A DNA stretch of 64,000 nt from Mesorhizobium qingshengii (GTDB lineage: Bacteria > Pseudomonadota > Alphaproteobacteria > Rhizobiales > Rhizobiaceae). The position numbers and the translations under genes were made by a program. The stretch spans positions 62,001 to 126,000 of the forward strand of contig NZ_FMXM01000010.1 of the NCBI RefSeq assembly GCF_900103325.1. The letters run 5' to 3'. The notes beneath the pieces are model-generated. The model did not search any database. It had not been told where the DNA came from and saw nothing but the letters and a program-made list of their open reading frames with translations. Positions 8,987 through 18,714 of the stretch are shown here, piece by piece (the stretch's first letter is position 1; the number at the start of each line of letters is the position of its first letter).

Positions 8987-10500
8987 GGCTAAGTGGTAAA
9001 CTGCCGGCGATTGTAGCCGCGGCATTCGGCCTGCTGCTGGTCGGAACGAATGTGCAGGGCGTTGTCGAGGCAAAGAACGCGCAGGTCACTGCATCGACAG
9101 CCACCCAGCGCGTCAAGCTCGGCCTCAACAAATCCGTGGTCATCGACCTGCCAAGCGATGCCTACGACATTCTTGTCGCCAACCCGACCGTCGCCGACGC
9201 GGTGACCCGTACCGCAAGGCGCATCTATCTGTTCGGCAAGGCTGTCGGCGAGACGAACATCTTCGTCTTCGGTCCGAACGGCGAACAGATCGTCAGCCTG
9301 GATCTGGCCGTCGAACGCGACGTCGCCGGCCTTGAGGATTATATCAAGCGCTTCATTCCGACGTCGACCATCAAGGTGGAGCTGCTGAACGACAACGTCG
9401 TCCTGACCGGAACGGTCGACACGCCTCTGGACGCGAAACGGGCAGTCGACCTGGCGACGATCTTCGTCTCGGGTGGTGAAGCGACGACGGGACAATATTC
9501 GCAGACGGCTGCCGGCGGCTCGGCCCAGAGCGGTGTCGACATCAACAATCCGGACCAGGAGCGCCGCACCAGCAAGATCGTCAACCTGCTGCAGATCATC
9601 GGCGACGATCAGGTCACGCTGAAGGTGACGGTCGCCGAAGTCAGCCGCTCCGTGATGAAGCAGCTCGGCGTCAACATGGTCGGCAGCGGCGGCAGCAACG
9701 GCATCAGCTACGGCGCGCTCAGCGACAATTTCACCGGCCTCGGCAAGACGCTGTCGAATTCGGGCTTCAACATCGGCGCCTCGGGGCTGCAGGCCTATAT
9801 CAACGCCATGGAGCAGTCCGGGGTCATGAAGACCTTGGCCGAGCCGACCTTGACCGCCGTATCCGGCGAGAAGGCGACCTTCAAGGTTGGTGGTGAGTAC
9901 AACATGGTGAGCGGCGTCTCCCAGAACGTATCCACCGACAATCAGACTGGCTTGAAGACCTACACCATCGACAAGATCGAGTACGGCATAGGCTTGGAAT
10001 TCCAGCCGGTGGTGTTGTCCCCCGGCCGCATAAGCCTGAAAGTCAGAACCTCGGTTTCCGAGCCGACGACCGAAGGGTCCGTGTCGCTGTCCTCGGGCGT
10101 GACGAGCCCCGGCATGAATGCCCTGTCGCTGCGCAAGCGTCTCGCCGATACGACGGTCGAACTGCCCTCGGGCGGCTCCATGATGATCGCCGGCCTGGTT
10201 CGCGACGATGTCAGGCAAGCGGTCAACGGGTTGCCCGGATTGACAAAAATTCCAGTGCTCGGCGCGCTCTTCCGCAGCAGGGATTTCGTGCGCAACGAGA
10301 CCGAGCTGGTCATCATCATCACGCCTTATCTGGTGAAGCCGGTAGCGCGCAACGACCTTGCCAAGCCGGACGACAATTTCAATCCTCCGAGCGACGGCGC
10401 CGGCATGTTCCTTGGCCGCGTCAATCGTGTCTACGGCACCATGCAAACCGACAAGCCCAACGGCCGCTACCATGGCGTTGTCGGCTTCATCTACAAGTGA
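8983..10500 (+). CDS. cpaC: Type II/IV secretin, outer-membrane channel of the Tad system
   Basis: 505 residues. There is a signal peptide (LPAIVAAAFGLLLVGTNVQG), then the pilus-assembly N-terminal domain (residues about 45-115), a BON-like segment (VELLNDNVVLTGTVDTPLDAKRAVDLA), then the secretin core with the VPVLGALF-type motif (TKIPVLGALFRSRDFVRNETELVIIITPYLV) near residues 420-450. It forms the outer-membrane pore for the Flp pilus. Overlaps with cpaB and close spacing to cpaD show co-transcription. Confidence 0.95.
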   Translation: MRLSGKLPAIVAAAFGLLLVGTNVQGVVEAKNAQVTASTATQRVKLGLNKSVVIDLPSDAYDILVANPTVADAVTRTARRIYLFGKAVGETNIFVFGPNGEQIVSLDLAVERDVAGLEDYIKRFIPTSTIKVELLNDNVVLTGTVDTPLDAKRAVDLATIFVSGGEATTGQYSQTAAGGSAQSGVDINNPDQERRTSKIVNLLQIIGDDQVTLKVTVAEVSRSVMKQLGVNMVGSGGSNGISYGALSDNFTGLGKTLSNSGFNIGASGLQAYINAMEQSGVMKTLAEPTLTAVSGEKATFKVGGEYNMVSGVSQNVSTDNQTGLKTYTIDKIEYGIGLEFQPVVLSPGRISLKVRTSVSEPTTEGSVSLSSGVTSPGMNALSLRKRLADTTVELPSGGSMMIAGLVRDDVRQAVNGLPGLTKIPVLGALFRSRDFVRNETELVIIITPYLVKPVARNDLAKPDDNFNPPSDGAGMFLGRVNRVYGTMQTDKPNGRYHGVVGFIYK

Positions 10501-10514
10501 GCGGGGAAGCGGAT

Positions 10515-11246
10515 ATGTTCCAGTCAGCATTGAAGGCAAGGGCCATCGCCACAACGATGCGGCTCGCTCGTTTGCACCACCGAACCGTTCCAGTCCTGGC
10601 GGTTGCGGTCGCGGCGTTGCTGGCCGGCTGCGCCCAAAGGGACAGCATCACTGTCGGCGCCATTCCGGACGACTATCGCACGAACCATCCAATCGTGATC
10701 GCGGAGAAGAATCAGAAGATCGACCTGCCGGTCGGCGCCGGCGACCGTGGCATGACCGGCTCCCAGCGCGATACGCTCCTGGGTTTCCTCGACGGCTACG
10801 ACAAGAGTGCCGCTCCGACATTGACGATCCAGGTCCCGAGCGGGTCGGCCAACGAGGTTGCCGCGACAGCGGCAGGCCGCGATTTCGCCCGGCTGGCGGT
10901 CGCCGCCGGTGTCAAGCGCAACCGGATCGTCGTGACCTCCTATCAGGCCGGCTCAAGCGAAACATCCGCCCCGGTTCGCGTCTCCTACATCGCGGTGAGG
11001 GCCCAGACCGACAAATGCGGCCGCTGGCCCGCTGACCTGGTCGATACGTCGGAAAACAAGCACTACGCCGACTTCGGCTGCTCCTATCAGAACAATCTTG
11101 CCGCCCAGATGGCCAATCCGGCCGATCTGCTCGGCCCGCGGAAGCCTTCCACCATCGATGCTGAAAATCGCGGCGCGGTGATCGATATCTACCGCAAGAG
11201 AGGCATTTCGGACGAGTTCCTCGGCAATTCTGAAGTGACGTACTGA
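10515..11246 (+). CDS. cpaD: Pilus assembly lipoprotein CpaD
   Basis: 243 residues. A hydrophobic segment ends in the lipobox LLAGC (Cys about residue 39), followed by the CpaD domain (NHPIVIAEKNQKIDLPVG; VRVSYIAVRAQTDKCGRWPADL; FGCSYQNNLAAQMANPADLLGPR). It is likely an outer-membrane lipoprotein that helps locate or stabilise the CpaC secretin. A GTG at 10497 overlapping the cpaC stop is an alternative start, but the ATG at 10515 has the GCGGGGAAG ribosome-binding site at the right distance. Confidence 0.92.
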   Translation: MFQSALKARAIATTMRLARLHHRTVPVLAVAVAALLAGCAQRDSITVGAIPDDYRTNHPIVIAEKNQKIDLPVGAGDRGMTGSQRDTLLGFLDGYDKSAAPTLTIQVPSGSANEVAATAAGRDFARLAVAAGVKRNRIVVTSYQAGSSETSAPVRVSYIAVRAQTDKCGRWPADLVDTSENKHYADFGCSYQNNLAAQMANPADLLGPRKPSTIDAENRGAVIDIYRKRGISDEFLGNSEVTY

Positions 11247-11286
11247 GCCACGCCAGTCTCGGATAGAACAGGCCACGGGAAAGAGC

Positions 11287-12576
11287 ATGACCATGAGCAA
11301 CCTTGCCTACGACGCTTCGGTGGATGGCGGCGACACCTCGCAGCAGGACATCGCCGCGATGCAGGCATTGCGGCCGATTCCGCGCATCTCGATCCAGGCA
11401 TTCTGCGAGACCGAGGGGGTTGCAAATCCCGTCGAGCGTGCCGGCGAGGACCGACGCATGGCGAAGGCGCACCTCAAGGTTCATATGGGGGGCGTCCCCA
11501 CGGCCATCGAATTCTACCAGTCGGCGCCGACACCCAACCTGATCCTGCTGGAATCGCGCAGCGAACCGAAGCAACTGCTGGAGCAGCTCGCCCAGCTCTC
11601 GGAATATTGCGATCCGACCTCGAAAGTGGTGGTGATCGGCCATTACAACGACGTCGGCCTCTATCGCGAGCTCATCCGTAACGGCATTTCCGAATACGTG
11701 ATCGCGCCGGTTTCGATGGCCGACATCGTCAGCGTGGTGTCGTCGATTTTCGTCGATCCGGAAGCCGAACCACTCGGCCGCGCGATCGCTTTTGTCGGCG
11801 CCAAGGGCGGCGTCGGCTCCTCGACGATTGCCCACAATGTGGCCTGGGCGATGTCCTCGCTGTTCAAATCCGAAGTGGTCGTCGCCGACCTCGATCTCGC
11901 TTTCGGCACGGCCAACATCAATTTCGATCAGGACCCGGCTCAGGGCATCGCCGAGGCGGTGTTTTCACCCGAACGCATCGATGAGGTCTATCTCGACCGG
12001 CTGCTGACCCAGTGCGCCGAGCACCTGTCGCTGCTGGCCGCACCTTCGACCCTGGAACGGGTCTACGACTTCGATCCCGAGGCCTTCGCCCAGCTCATCG
12101 ACACCGCCCAGCGCAGCGTGCCGCTCCTGGTGCTCGATATTCCCCATGTCTGGACGGGCTGGGCCAAGAACACCCTGATCAAGGCCGACGAGATCGTCAT
12201 CACCGCGACGCCGGAACTGGCCAATCTGCGCAACACCAAGAACCTGGTCGACATGCTCAAGCGGCTTCGTCCCAACGACCGGCCGCCGAAGCTGATCATC
12301 AACCAGGCTGGCGTCCCCAAACGCCCGGAGATTTCGCCATCCGACTTCGCCGAGCCGCTTGGCTTGTCGCCGATGTCGGTGATCGGTTTCGATCCGCTGC
12401 TGTTCGGCAATGCCGCCAACAACGGACGCATGCTCGGTGAAATGGATGCCAAGAACCCGGTCGTCGCAATGATCAACGAAATTGCGCATGTGCTGACCGG
12501 GCGCAGTGAGATCAAGCCGAAGAAAAAAGCGGGGCTTGGCACCCTGCTCGGCAAACTCTCGCGCAACAAGAAGTGA
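11287..12576 (+). CDS. cpaE: Pilus assembly ATPase CpaE/TadZ (ParA/MinD-like)
   Basis: 429 residues. The N-terminal part resembles a degenerate receiver domain (LILLESRSEPKQLLEQLAQLSEYCDPTSKVVVIGHYNDVGLYRELIRNGISEYV). A MinD-type deviant Walker A (GAKGGVGSSTIAHN) lies near residue 170, followed by VADLDLAFGTANINFD. CpaE/TadZ proteins mark the cell pole or other site where the Tad machine is built. A second ATG two codons downstream could also serve as the start. Confidence 0.93.
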   Translation: MTMSNLAYDASVDGGDTSQQDIAAMQALRPIPRISIQAFCETEGVANPVERAGEDRRMAKAHLKVHMGGVPTAIEFYQSAPTPNLILLESRSEPKQLLEQLAQLSEYCDPTSKVVVIGHYNDVGLYRELIRNGISEYVIAPVSMADIVSVVSSIFVDPEAEPLGRAIAFVGAKGGVGSSTIAHNVAWAMSSLFKSEVVVADLDLAFGTANINFDQDPAQGIAEAVFSPERIDEVYLDRLLTQCAEHLSLLAAPSTLERVYDFDPEAFAQLIDTAQRSVPLLVLDIPHVWTGWAKNTLIKADEIVITATPELANLRNTKNLVDMLKRLRPNDRPPKLIINQAGVPKRPEISPSDFAEPLGLSPMSVIGFDPLLFGNAANNGRMLGEMDAKNPVVAMINEIAHVLTGRSEIKPKKKAGLGTLLGKLSRNKK

Positions 12577-12605
12577 CCCTTCAGCGGTGGAATCGGTAGC
12601 CGATC

Positions 12606-14111
12606 ATGTTTGGTAAAAGAGGCAGCGACGACGGAAACCGGTTCAAGCCGGAATTTCGCCAGCCAGCACCGGCGCCTGTCGCGCCGGCGGCTGCAGGGTC
12701 TGTGGATACGGCGGTTCTAGCCCGCCCCACGGCTCCAGCGCCAAGCGCACCTGTCGCGCCGCCGGCTCGCCGCGCCGTCGAGGCGCCGCCATTGGCGCCG
12801 GAGCCGAAGCGGGCACAGCGCGAAAAGAGCGAGACCTACTACGACACCAAGAGCCAGGTTTTCTCCGCGCTCATCGATACGATCGATCTGTCGCAGCTCG
12901 CCAAGCTTGATCCCGAAAGCGCCCGCGAGGAAATCCGCGACATCGTCAACGACATCATCGCGATCAAGAATTTCGCGATGACCATCGCTGAGCAGGAAGA
13001 ACTGCTCGAGGACATCTGCAACGATGTGCTCGGCTATGGGCCGCTCGAGCCGTTGCTTGCACGCGACGACATCGCCGACATCATGGTCAACGGATCCAAG
13101 AACGTCTACATCGAAGTCAACGGCAAGGTCGAGCAGACCGGCATCCGCTTCCGTGACAACCAGCAGCTCCTCAACATCTGCCAACGCATCGTCAGCCAGG
13201 TTGGCCGCCGTGTCGACGAATCCAGCCCGATCTGCGACGCGCGTCTTCCCGACGGCTCCCGTGTCAACGTCATCGCGCCGCCGCTCTCCATCGACGGTGC
13301 CGCGCTCACCATCCGCAAGTTCAAGAAGGACAAGCTGACGCTCGATCAGCTGGTCAAGTTCGGCGCCATTTCGCCGCAGGGAGCCGAGGTTCTCAAGATC
13401 ATCAGTCGTGTTCGCTGCAACATCGTTATCTCGGGCGGTACCGGCTCCGGCAAGACGACGCTGCTCAACTGCCTGACCAACTACATCGATCGCGACGAAC
13501 GCGTCATCACCTGCGAGGACTCGGCCGAGTTGCAATTGCAACAGCCGCATGTCGTGCGCCTTGAAACCCGTCCACCCAATCTCGAGGGCGAGGGCGAGGT
13601 GACGATGCGCGACCTCGTGAAAAACTGCCTGCGCATGCGGCCCGAGCGCATCATCGTCGGCGAAGTGCGCGGACCCGAAGTGTTCGACCTTCTGCAGGCG
13701 ATGAATACCGGCCATGACGGCTCGATGGGAACGATCCACTCGAACAGTCCGCGCGAATGTCTGAACCGTATGGAATCCATGATCGCAATGGGCGGCTATT
13801 CGCTGCCGCAGAAGACCGTGCGCGAAATCGTTGTCGGCTCTATCGACGTGATCATCCAGGCGGCGCGCCTGCGCGACGGATCGCGTCGCATCACCCACAT
13901 CACCGAGGTGATCGGAATGGAGGGCGACGTCATCATCACGCAGGATATCATCCTCTACAACATCAAGGGCGAGGACGCCAATGGCAGGCTGCTGGGAGAG
14001 CATGTATCGACCGGCATCGGCCGCCCGCATTTCTGGGAGCGGGCTCGCTATTATGGTGAGGAGCAGCGCCTCGCCATCGCGCTCGAGGCGATGGAGAAAC
14101 GCGCTGACTGA
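12606..14111 (+). CDS. cpaF: Tad pilus assembly/secretion ATPase CpaF/TadA
   Basis: 501 residues. A Pro/Ala-rich N-terminal linker (residues 20-75) precedes the type II/IV secretion ATPase domain with Walker [15 protein letters not shown] near residue 278, the Asp box [20 protein letters not shown], and Walker B-type [37 protein letters not shown]. It powers pilin assembly (and in some members retraction) from the cytoplasmic face. Gaps of 29 bases to each neighbour keep it in the operon. Confidence 0.96.
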   Translation: MFGKRGSDDGNRFKPEFRQPAPAPVAPAAAGSVDTAVLARPTAPAPSAPVAPPARRAVEAPPLAPEPKRAQREKSETYYDTKSQVFSALIDTIDLSQLAKLDPESAREEIRDIVNDIIAIKNFAMTIAEQEELLEDICNDVLGYGPLEPLLARDDIADIMVNGSKNVYIEVNGKVEQTGIRFRDNQQLLNICQRIVSQVGRRVDESSPICDARLPDGSRVNVIAPPLSIDGAALTIRKFKKDKLTLDQLVKFGAISPQGAEVLKIISRVRCNIVISGGTGSGKTTLLNCLTNYIDRDERVITCEDSAELQLQQPHVVRLETRPPNLEGEGEVTMRDLVKNCLRMRPERIIVGEVRGPEVFDLLQAMNTGHDGSMGTIHSNSPRECLNRMESMIAMGGYSLPQKTVREIVVGSIDVIIQAARLRDGSRRITHITEVIGMEGDVIITQDIILYNIKGEDANGRLLGEHVSTGIGRPHFWERARYYGEEQRLAIALEAMEKRAD

Positions 14112-14140
14112 CGCATCTGGAGGCGTGAAGGTTCTGGCCA

Positions 14141-15154
14141 ATGTTCGGAATTGACGGCACGGTACTGGCGTTTGTCGTGCTCGCCGGCCTCAGCGCCGGC
14201 GCGGTCGCCTATGCATTCCTGTTCACCCGGATCAGCAACGAGAAACAGGTCGGCAAGCGGCTTGAAACGATCAAGACCGCCGAGACGGATCGTTCCGTCG
14301 TCAAGGCCTCACGTGACCGCGTTGCGGAAGCCGCCAAGCGGCGCAAATCGGTTCAGGATTCGCTGAACGAGCTCGACGCGAAGCAGAAGTCCAAGGACAG
14401 CGCCGTCAAGAAACCGCCGCTGAAAGCCCAACTCCGTCAGGCCGGCCTGAAAATCACCGTCGAGCGCTTCTATATCTACTCCGCCATATGCGGCCTCGCA
14501 TTGACGATTGTCGCCTTTGTGGCCGGAGCTCCCTTGTTCCTCTTGCCAGGTGTTCTGCTGGTCGGCGCCCTCGGCCTGCCGCGCTGGTTCGTCTCGTTTC
14601 GTCGCGCCCGACGGGTCAAGGCGTTCCTCAACGAATTTCCAAACGCGCTCGATATCATCGTGCGCGCGGTCAAATCCGGCCTGCCGCTGAACGATGCCGT
14701 GCGCCTGATCGCCAATGAATCTCCAGAGCCCGTGAAGACCGAGTTTCGCCGCATCGTCGATTCGCAACAGATGGGCCTGTCGATCCCCGATGCGACATTG
14801 CGCATGCCCGAAACCATGCCTTGCACGGAGGCAAGCTTCTTCGGCATCGTCATCCAGATTCAATCCCAGGCTGGCGGCAATCTCTCCGAGGCGCTGGGCA
14901 ATCTTTCGCGTGTGCTGCGCGATCGCAAGAAAATGAAAGCCAAGGTCCAGGCACTGTCGATGGAGGCGAAGGCCTCCGCCGCCATCATCGGCGCGCTGCC
15001 TTTCATCGTCGCGTTCCTGGTCTACCTGTCGAGCCCGACCTACCTGATGCCGCTGTTCAACACCAGCGTTGGAAACCTGATCCTTGGTTGCGCGGCGGTC
15101 TGGATGTCGATCGGCATCCTCGTGATGCGCAAGATGATGAACTTCGATATCTAG
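14141..15154 (+). CDS. tadB: Inner-membrane platform protein TadB
   Basis: 337 residues. One N-terminal membrane helix (VLAFVVLAGLSAGAVAYAFLF), a charged cytosolic stretch, paired helices around residues 110-150, the type II secretion F (T2SF) domain (FLNEFPNALDIIVRAVKSGLPLNDAVRLIANE) and two C-terminal helices. It forms the membrane platform on which CpaF acts, with TadC. It starts at ATG 14141, 29 bases after cpaF. Confidence 0.93.
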   Translation: MFGIDGTVLAFVVLAGLSAGAVAYAFLFTRISNEKQVGKRLETIKTAETDRSVVKASRDRVAEAAKRRKSVQDSLNELDAKQKSKDSAVKKPPLKAQLRQAGLKITVERFYIYSAICGLALTIVAFVAGAPLFLLPGVLLVGALGLPRWFVSFRRARRVKAFLNEFPNALDIIVRAVKSGLPLNDAVRLIANESPEPVKTEFRRIVDSQQMGLSIPDATLRMPETMPCTEASFFGIVIQIQSQAGGNLSEALGNLSRVLRDRKKMKAKVQALSMEAKASAAIIGALPFIVAFLVYLSSPTYLMPLFNTSVGNLILGCAAVWMSIGILVMRKMMNFDI

Positions 15155-15163
15155 GATGTCAGT

Positions 15164-16186
15164 ATGACCGACCAAGTCGTCAAATCCCTGACGGATCCGA
15201 GCTTCCTGATAGCGCTGCTGGTCGGCATAGCGGTATTTGCCACTGTCTTCACCTTGCTGCCGGCGTTTGGCGGAAACCAGCTCAAGTCACGCATGAAATC
15301 GGTTGCGCTGGAACGCGACGAACTGCGTGCCAAGCAGCGCGCCCGGCTTGCCGTCGAGGCGGATCGCCGTCGCAAGGGCCTGCGCGAGGAACAGTCGGTT
15401 GGCATGCGCAACATTGTCGACCGGCTGGACCTGCGGCGTGCACTGGCCGACGAGGGCACCTTGCAGAAGCTCAAGGTGGCGGGGTTTCGCGGGCAGAATC
15501 CGCTGACGCGTTTTCTTTTCTTCCGCCTCGTGCTTCCTTTTGTCGGCTTCGGGTTGGCGCTGGTCTACCTGTTCGTGCTCGGCGGCTTGCCCGACAAGCC
15601 GCTCGTCATCAAGCTTTTCGTTTGTATCCTCGTTGCCTATGGCGGCTTCTACGCACCGGTCGTCTATGTCAACAACCGTGCCACCAAGCGCAAGCAGTCG
15701 ATCCAGATGGCATGGCCGGACGCGCTCGACCTGATGCTGATCTGCGTCGAATCGGGCATGTCGGTGGAAGCGGCCCTGCGCAAGGTCGCCGACGAGATCG
15801 GCGCGCAATCGGTGCCGCTGGCGGAAGAATTCATCCTCACCAACGCCGAGCTTTCGTATCTGCAGGAGCGCAAGCAGGCTTACGAGAACCTGGCAAGCCG
15901 CACTGGCCTGGAATCGGTCAAGTCGGTCTCGCAGGCGCTCGTTCAGGCAGAACGTTACGGCACGCCGGTGGCGCTCGCATTGCGCGTGCTTGCCGCCGAA
16001 AGCCGCGACATGCGCATGAATGCGGCCGAGAAGAAGGCCGCTGCCTTGCCGCCAAAGCTCACCGTACCGATGATCCTGTTCTTCCTGCCGGTGCTTTTCG
16101 CCATCATCCTGGGTCCTGCCGGTATCCAGGTCAGCCAGCGCGGCATCTTCGGCGATCATTCGGGATCGGCATCATCTGCCAAGTAG
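15164..16186 (+). CDS. tadC: Inner-membrane platform protein TadC
   Basis: 340 residues, with the same T2SF architecture as TadB: membrane helices at about residues 15-35, 115-160 and 295-320, and the core segment AWPDALDLMLICVESGMSVEAALRKVADEIG. It begins 9 bases after tadB and is the last gene of the rightward cpa operon. A strong bidirectional terminator follows at 16215-16248. Confidence 0.93.
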   Translation: MTDQVVKSLTDPSFLIALLVGIAVFATVFTLLPAFGGNQLKSRMKSVALERDELRAKQRARLAVEADRRRKGLREEQSVGMRNIVDRLDLRRALADEGTLQKLKVAGFRGQNPLTRFLFFRLVLPFVGFGLALVYLFVLGGLPDKPLVIKLFVCILVAYGGFYAPVVYVNNRATKRKQSIQMAWPDALDLMLICVESGMSVEAALRKVADEIGAQSVPLAEEFILTNAELSYLQERKQAYENLASRTGLESVKSVSQALVQAERYGTPVALALRVLAAESRDMRMNAAEKKAAALPPKLTVPMILFFLPVLFAIILGPAGIQVSQRGIFGDHSGSASSAK

Positions 16187-16214
16187 CGGCGAGGCATGTC
16201 CCTCCACGAAAGAC

Positions 16215-16248
16215 GAAGAAGCCGCGCTGAACGCAGCGCGGCTTCTTC
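16215..16248. terminator. Bidirectional terminator between tadC and tadD
   Basis: A perfect 15-bp inverted repeat GAAGAAGCCGCGCTG / CAGCGCGGCTTCTTC with an AACG loop lies between the two convergent genes. It serves both directions because the stem ends are A/T-containing on each side. Confidence 0.88.
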
Positions 16249-16274
16249 GTTCAGGGTCGTTGCAGATCGTCGCC

Positions 16275-17096
16275 TCAGTTGGTCGCGGACTTGGGCTTAT
16301 CCTGATCCTTGAGTTGGCTCCAGGCATTTTGCTGAGCCAGCATCTGGCGCAGATAGGCGACGTTTGCCTGCGCCTGTTCGGGCGACAGTTCCTGCGAGGC
16401 GATCTTCTCGGCTTCGTCGAAACGGCCTTGCAGGCCAACGACCAGCGCCAGGTTCTGACGGACCCGGCTGTCCGCGTTAGGCTGCTGCGCGGCGGAGCGC
16501 ATATAGGTTTCAGCCGTGCGCAGGTCGCCTTCCAGCACATAGGACATGCCGAGATTGGAGAGCACGGAAGGCTCGTTCGGCTTGAGTTCGAGCGCCTTGC
16601 GGTAAAGCTGGCGGGCGTCAGCCTTCTGGCCGATCTGGTCGAGAATGGCCGCTTCGGCCGACACCAGTCTCCAATCGGGATATTCCGGCGTCTGAGCGCG
16701 GCGTACGGCGTCCAGCGCGGCTTCGAACTGGCCATTGGCGGCCAGCGCCTTGCCATAGGCGGCGAGCACGTCACGATCCTTCGGCAAGGCGATCGCCAGC
16801 TTGCGCATGACGGCAAGCGACTGGTCGGCGTCGCCGTCCATTTGCAGCGCGGCGGCGAAGTTTGTCGCGATTCGCTTGTCGTTGGGGTTCCTGGCGTAAG
16901 ACTGGCCAAGCGACGCGGTGGCGGTGTGCAGTTCTCCCGCTGACATGGTTTCCAGCGGCTTGCCGCTGGTACGTCCGATCGAGCCGGTGGTGAGCTTGCT
17001 GGTTCCGCAGCCGGCAACGCCAGCCGCGAGCGCCAGCATGAGGGCCGTGGTGATGAGCCGCTTTCCCGTGGCGTTGATCGTGCGGTTGGTAGGCAT
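16275..17096 (-). CDS. tadD: TPR lipoprotein TadD-like, Tad pilus assembly
   Basis: 273 residues. A lipobox lies in LALAAGVAGCG, and tetratricopeptide repeats follow (SYARNPNDKRIATNFAAALQ; AKALAANGQFEAALDAVRRAQ; LYRKALELKPNEPSVLSNLGMSYVLEGDLRTAETYMRSAAQQ; ALVVGLQGRFDEAEKIASQEL). TadD is an outer-membrane-associated pilotin-like factor for the Tad secretin. The frame extends seven codons upstream, but the ATG at 17096 has GGAGG about 10 bases before it. It converges on the main cpa operon. Confidence 0.88.
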   Translation of the reverse strand: MPTNRTINATGKRLITTALMLALAAGVAGCGTSKLTTGSIGRTSGKPLETMSAGELHTATASLGQSYARNPNDKRIATNFAAALQMDGDADQSLAVMRKLAIALPKDRDVLAAYGKALAANGQFEAALDAVRRAQTPEYPDWRLVSAEAAILDQIGQKADARQLYRKALELKPNEPSVLSNLGMSYVLEGDLRTAETYMRSAAQQPNADSRVRQNLALVVGLQGRFDEAEKIASQELSPEQAQANVAYLRQMLAQQNAWSQLKDQDKPKSATN

Positions 17097-17222
17097 CGGC
17101 ACCGGGCCTCCATTCATGCGCGGCCATTGCGTGGCCGTCTTTCCTCCCGCAGAAATATTCTGTTAACCCTAACGGATGGTTAAGAACGCCGACTCAGGAA
17201 CCCGTCGGACGGAGAACATTGA

Positions 17223-18587
17223 ATGCCTGTCGAACTCGTCGAAAAGAAAATGCAGGGTGCGCTGCCGGTCCACCTTGTCGCCAGGGACGGTCTGGAGACC
17301 GCCGGTCTAGCGCCATCCGCTGTCGCCTGGGCCAAGGCGAATGGCTTTTCAAGCGAGGTGGGCAAGACGTTGGTCGTACCCGCTGAGAACGGTGCGGTCG
17401 GCGGTGCGTTGTTCGGTGTCGGTGAGAGCGAGGGTGCGCTCGCTCTCGGCGCGCTGTCGAAAGCCCTGCCGGAAGGCGACTGGCATTTCGCTTCGGTACC
17501 GGCCGAACCGGAACTCGCGGCAATCGCGTTGGCGCTCGGCGGCTATGTCTTTACCCGATACGGCAAGAAGCCTGGCAAGGCGCTGCGTTTCGAGCTGCCG
17601 ACCGGGGTCGATGCGGGGCGTGTTCGCCGCATCGCCGACGGCGTCTTCCTGACGCGCGATCTGGTCAATACGCCGACCAGCGACATGGGCCCGGAAGAGT
17701 TGGAGAAGGCGGCGCGGACCCTGGCCGGGGCGCACAAGGCTGATGTCTTCGTGATCGAGGGCGACGATCTGCTCAAGCAGAATTTCCCGATGATCCATGC
17801 CGTCGGCCGTGCGTCTGCCGGCGCGCCGCGCCTGATCGACATGAGATGGGGGCCGCCAAGCGCGCCGAAGGTGACGCTGGTCGGCAAGGGCGTTTGTTTC
17901 GACACAGGCGGTCTCGACATCAAGCCGTCGACCGGGATGCTGTTGATGAAGAAGGACATGGGCGGTGCCGCCAATGTGCTTGGTCTGGCTTCGATGATCA
18001 TGGCCGCCAGGCTCCAGGTGCGGCTGCGCGTGCTCATTCCCGCCGTCGAGAATTCGATCGCCGGCAACGCCTTCCGGCCCGGCGACGTGCTGACGAGCCG
18101 CAAGGGCATCACCGTCGAGATCGGCAATACGGACGCCGAAGGGCGGCTGGTGCTGGCGGACGCCCTGGCGCTTGCCGACGAGGAGGAACCGCAGCTGCTG
18201 GTCGACATGGCGACGCTGACCGGAGCTGCCCGTGTCGCGCTCGGCCCTGACCTGCCGCCGTTCTACACCGGTGACGAGGCGCTGGCCTCGGAACTGGCCG
18301 CGGCATCGCTGACGGTCGAGGATCCACTGTGGCGCATGCCGTTGTGGCGGCCTTACGACGCGAAACTGTCGTCGAGGATCGCCGACATCAACAATGTCAC
18401 CACGGACGGTTTCGCCGGCTCTATCACCGCGGCGCTGTTCCTCAAGCGCTTTGTCGAGAAGACCGCGAGTTGGGCGCATTTCGACATCTTCGCCTGGAAC
18501 CCCGCCGATCGTGCGCATGGGCCTGCCGGTGGCGAGGCGCAAGGTATTCGGGCATTGGAGCGGATCATCTCGACACGCTACGGCTAA
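17223..18587 (+). CDS. Leucyl aminopeptidase family protein (M17)
   Basis: 454 residues. The C-terminal M17 catalytic domain is intact: GKGVCFDTGGLDIKPSTGMLLMKKDMGG (metal/bicarbonate-site Lys and Asp), the LIPAVENSIAGNAFRPGDVLTSRKGITVEIGNTDAEGRLVLADAL signature, and VDMATLTGAARVALG. It is a cytosolic, dinuclear-metal aminopeptidase, typically hexameric. It is shorter at the N-terminus than PepA of enterics (about 500 residues), like many alphaproteobacterial M17 proteins, so I leave the symbol open. A MarR-like and an NlpC/P60 gene follow on the same strand. Confidence 0.93.
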   Translation: MPVELVEKKMQGALPVHLVARDGLETAGLAPSAVAWAKANGFSSEVGKTLVVPAENGAVGGALFGVGESEGALALGALSKALPEGDWHFASVPAEPELAAIALALGGYVFTRYGKKPGKALRFELPTGVDAGRVRRIADGVFLTRDLVNTPTSDMGPEELEKAARTLAGAHKADVFVIEGDDLLKQNFPMIHAVGRASAGAPRLIDMRWGPPSAPKVTLVGKGVCFDTGGLDIKPSTGMLLMKKDMGGAANVLGLASMIMAARLQVRLRVLIPAVENSIAGNAFRPGDVLTSRKGITVEIGNTDAEGRLVLADALALADEEEPQLLVDMATLTGAARVALGPDLPPFYTGDEALASELAAASLTVEDPLWRMPLWRPYDAKLSSRIADINNVTTDGFAGSITAALFLKRFVEKTASWAHFDIFAWNPADRAHGPAGGEAQGIRALERIISTRYG

Positions 18588-18617
18588 CGATAATTCCGAA
18601 CCGAAGGGCAGCGAAGC

Positions 18618-18651
18618 AAAAAAGTGGGAACCGGCCTTCGGGTAAGATTTT
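18618..18651. repeat. Degenerate half of a dispersed palindromic repeat
   Basis: The segment aaaaagtgggaaccgg ... cttcgg.taagat matches the element at 19067-19111 over about 30 bases, but its left arm is lost. It lies between the aminopeptidase and the MarR-like gene. Confidence 0.6.
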
Positions 18652-18714
18652 GTTTCAACAAGAAGGGTTCGCGACTGAAACGGAACCGAAACAATTTGTC
18701 GTCATGCTGGCCGG

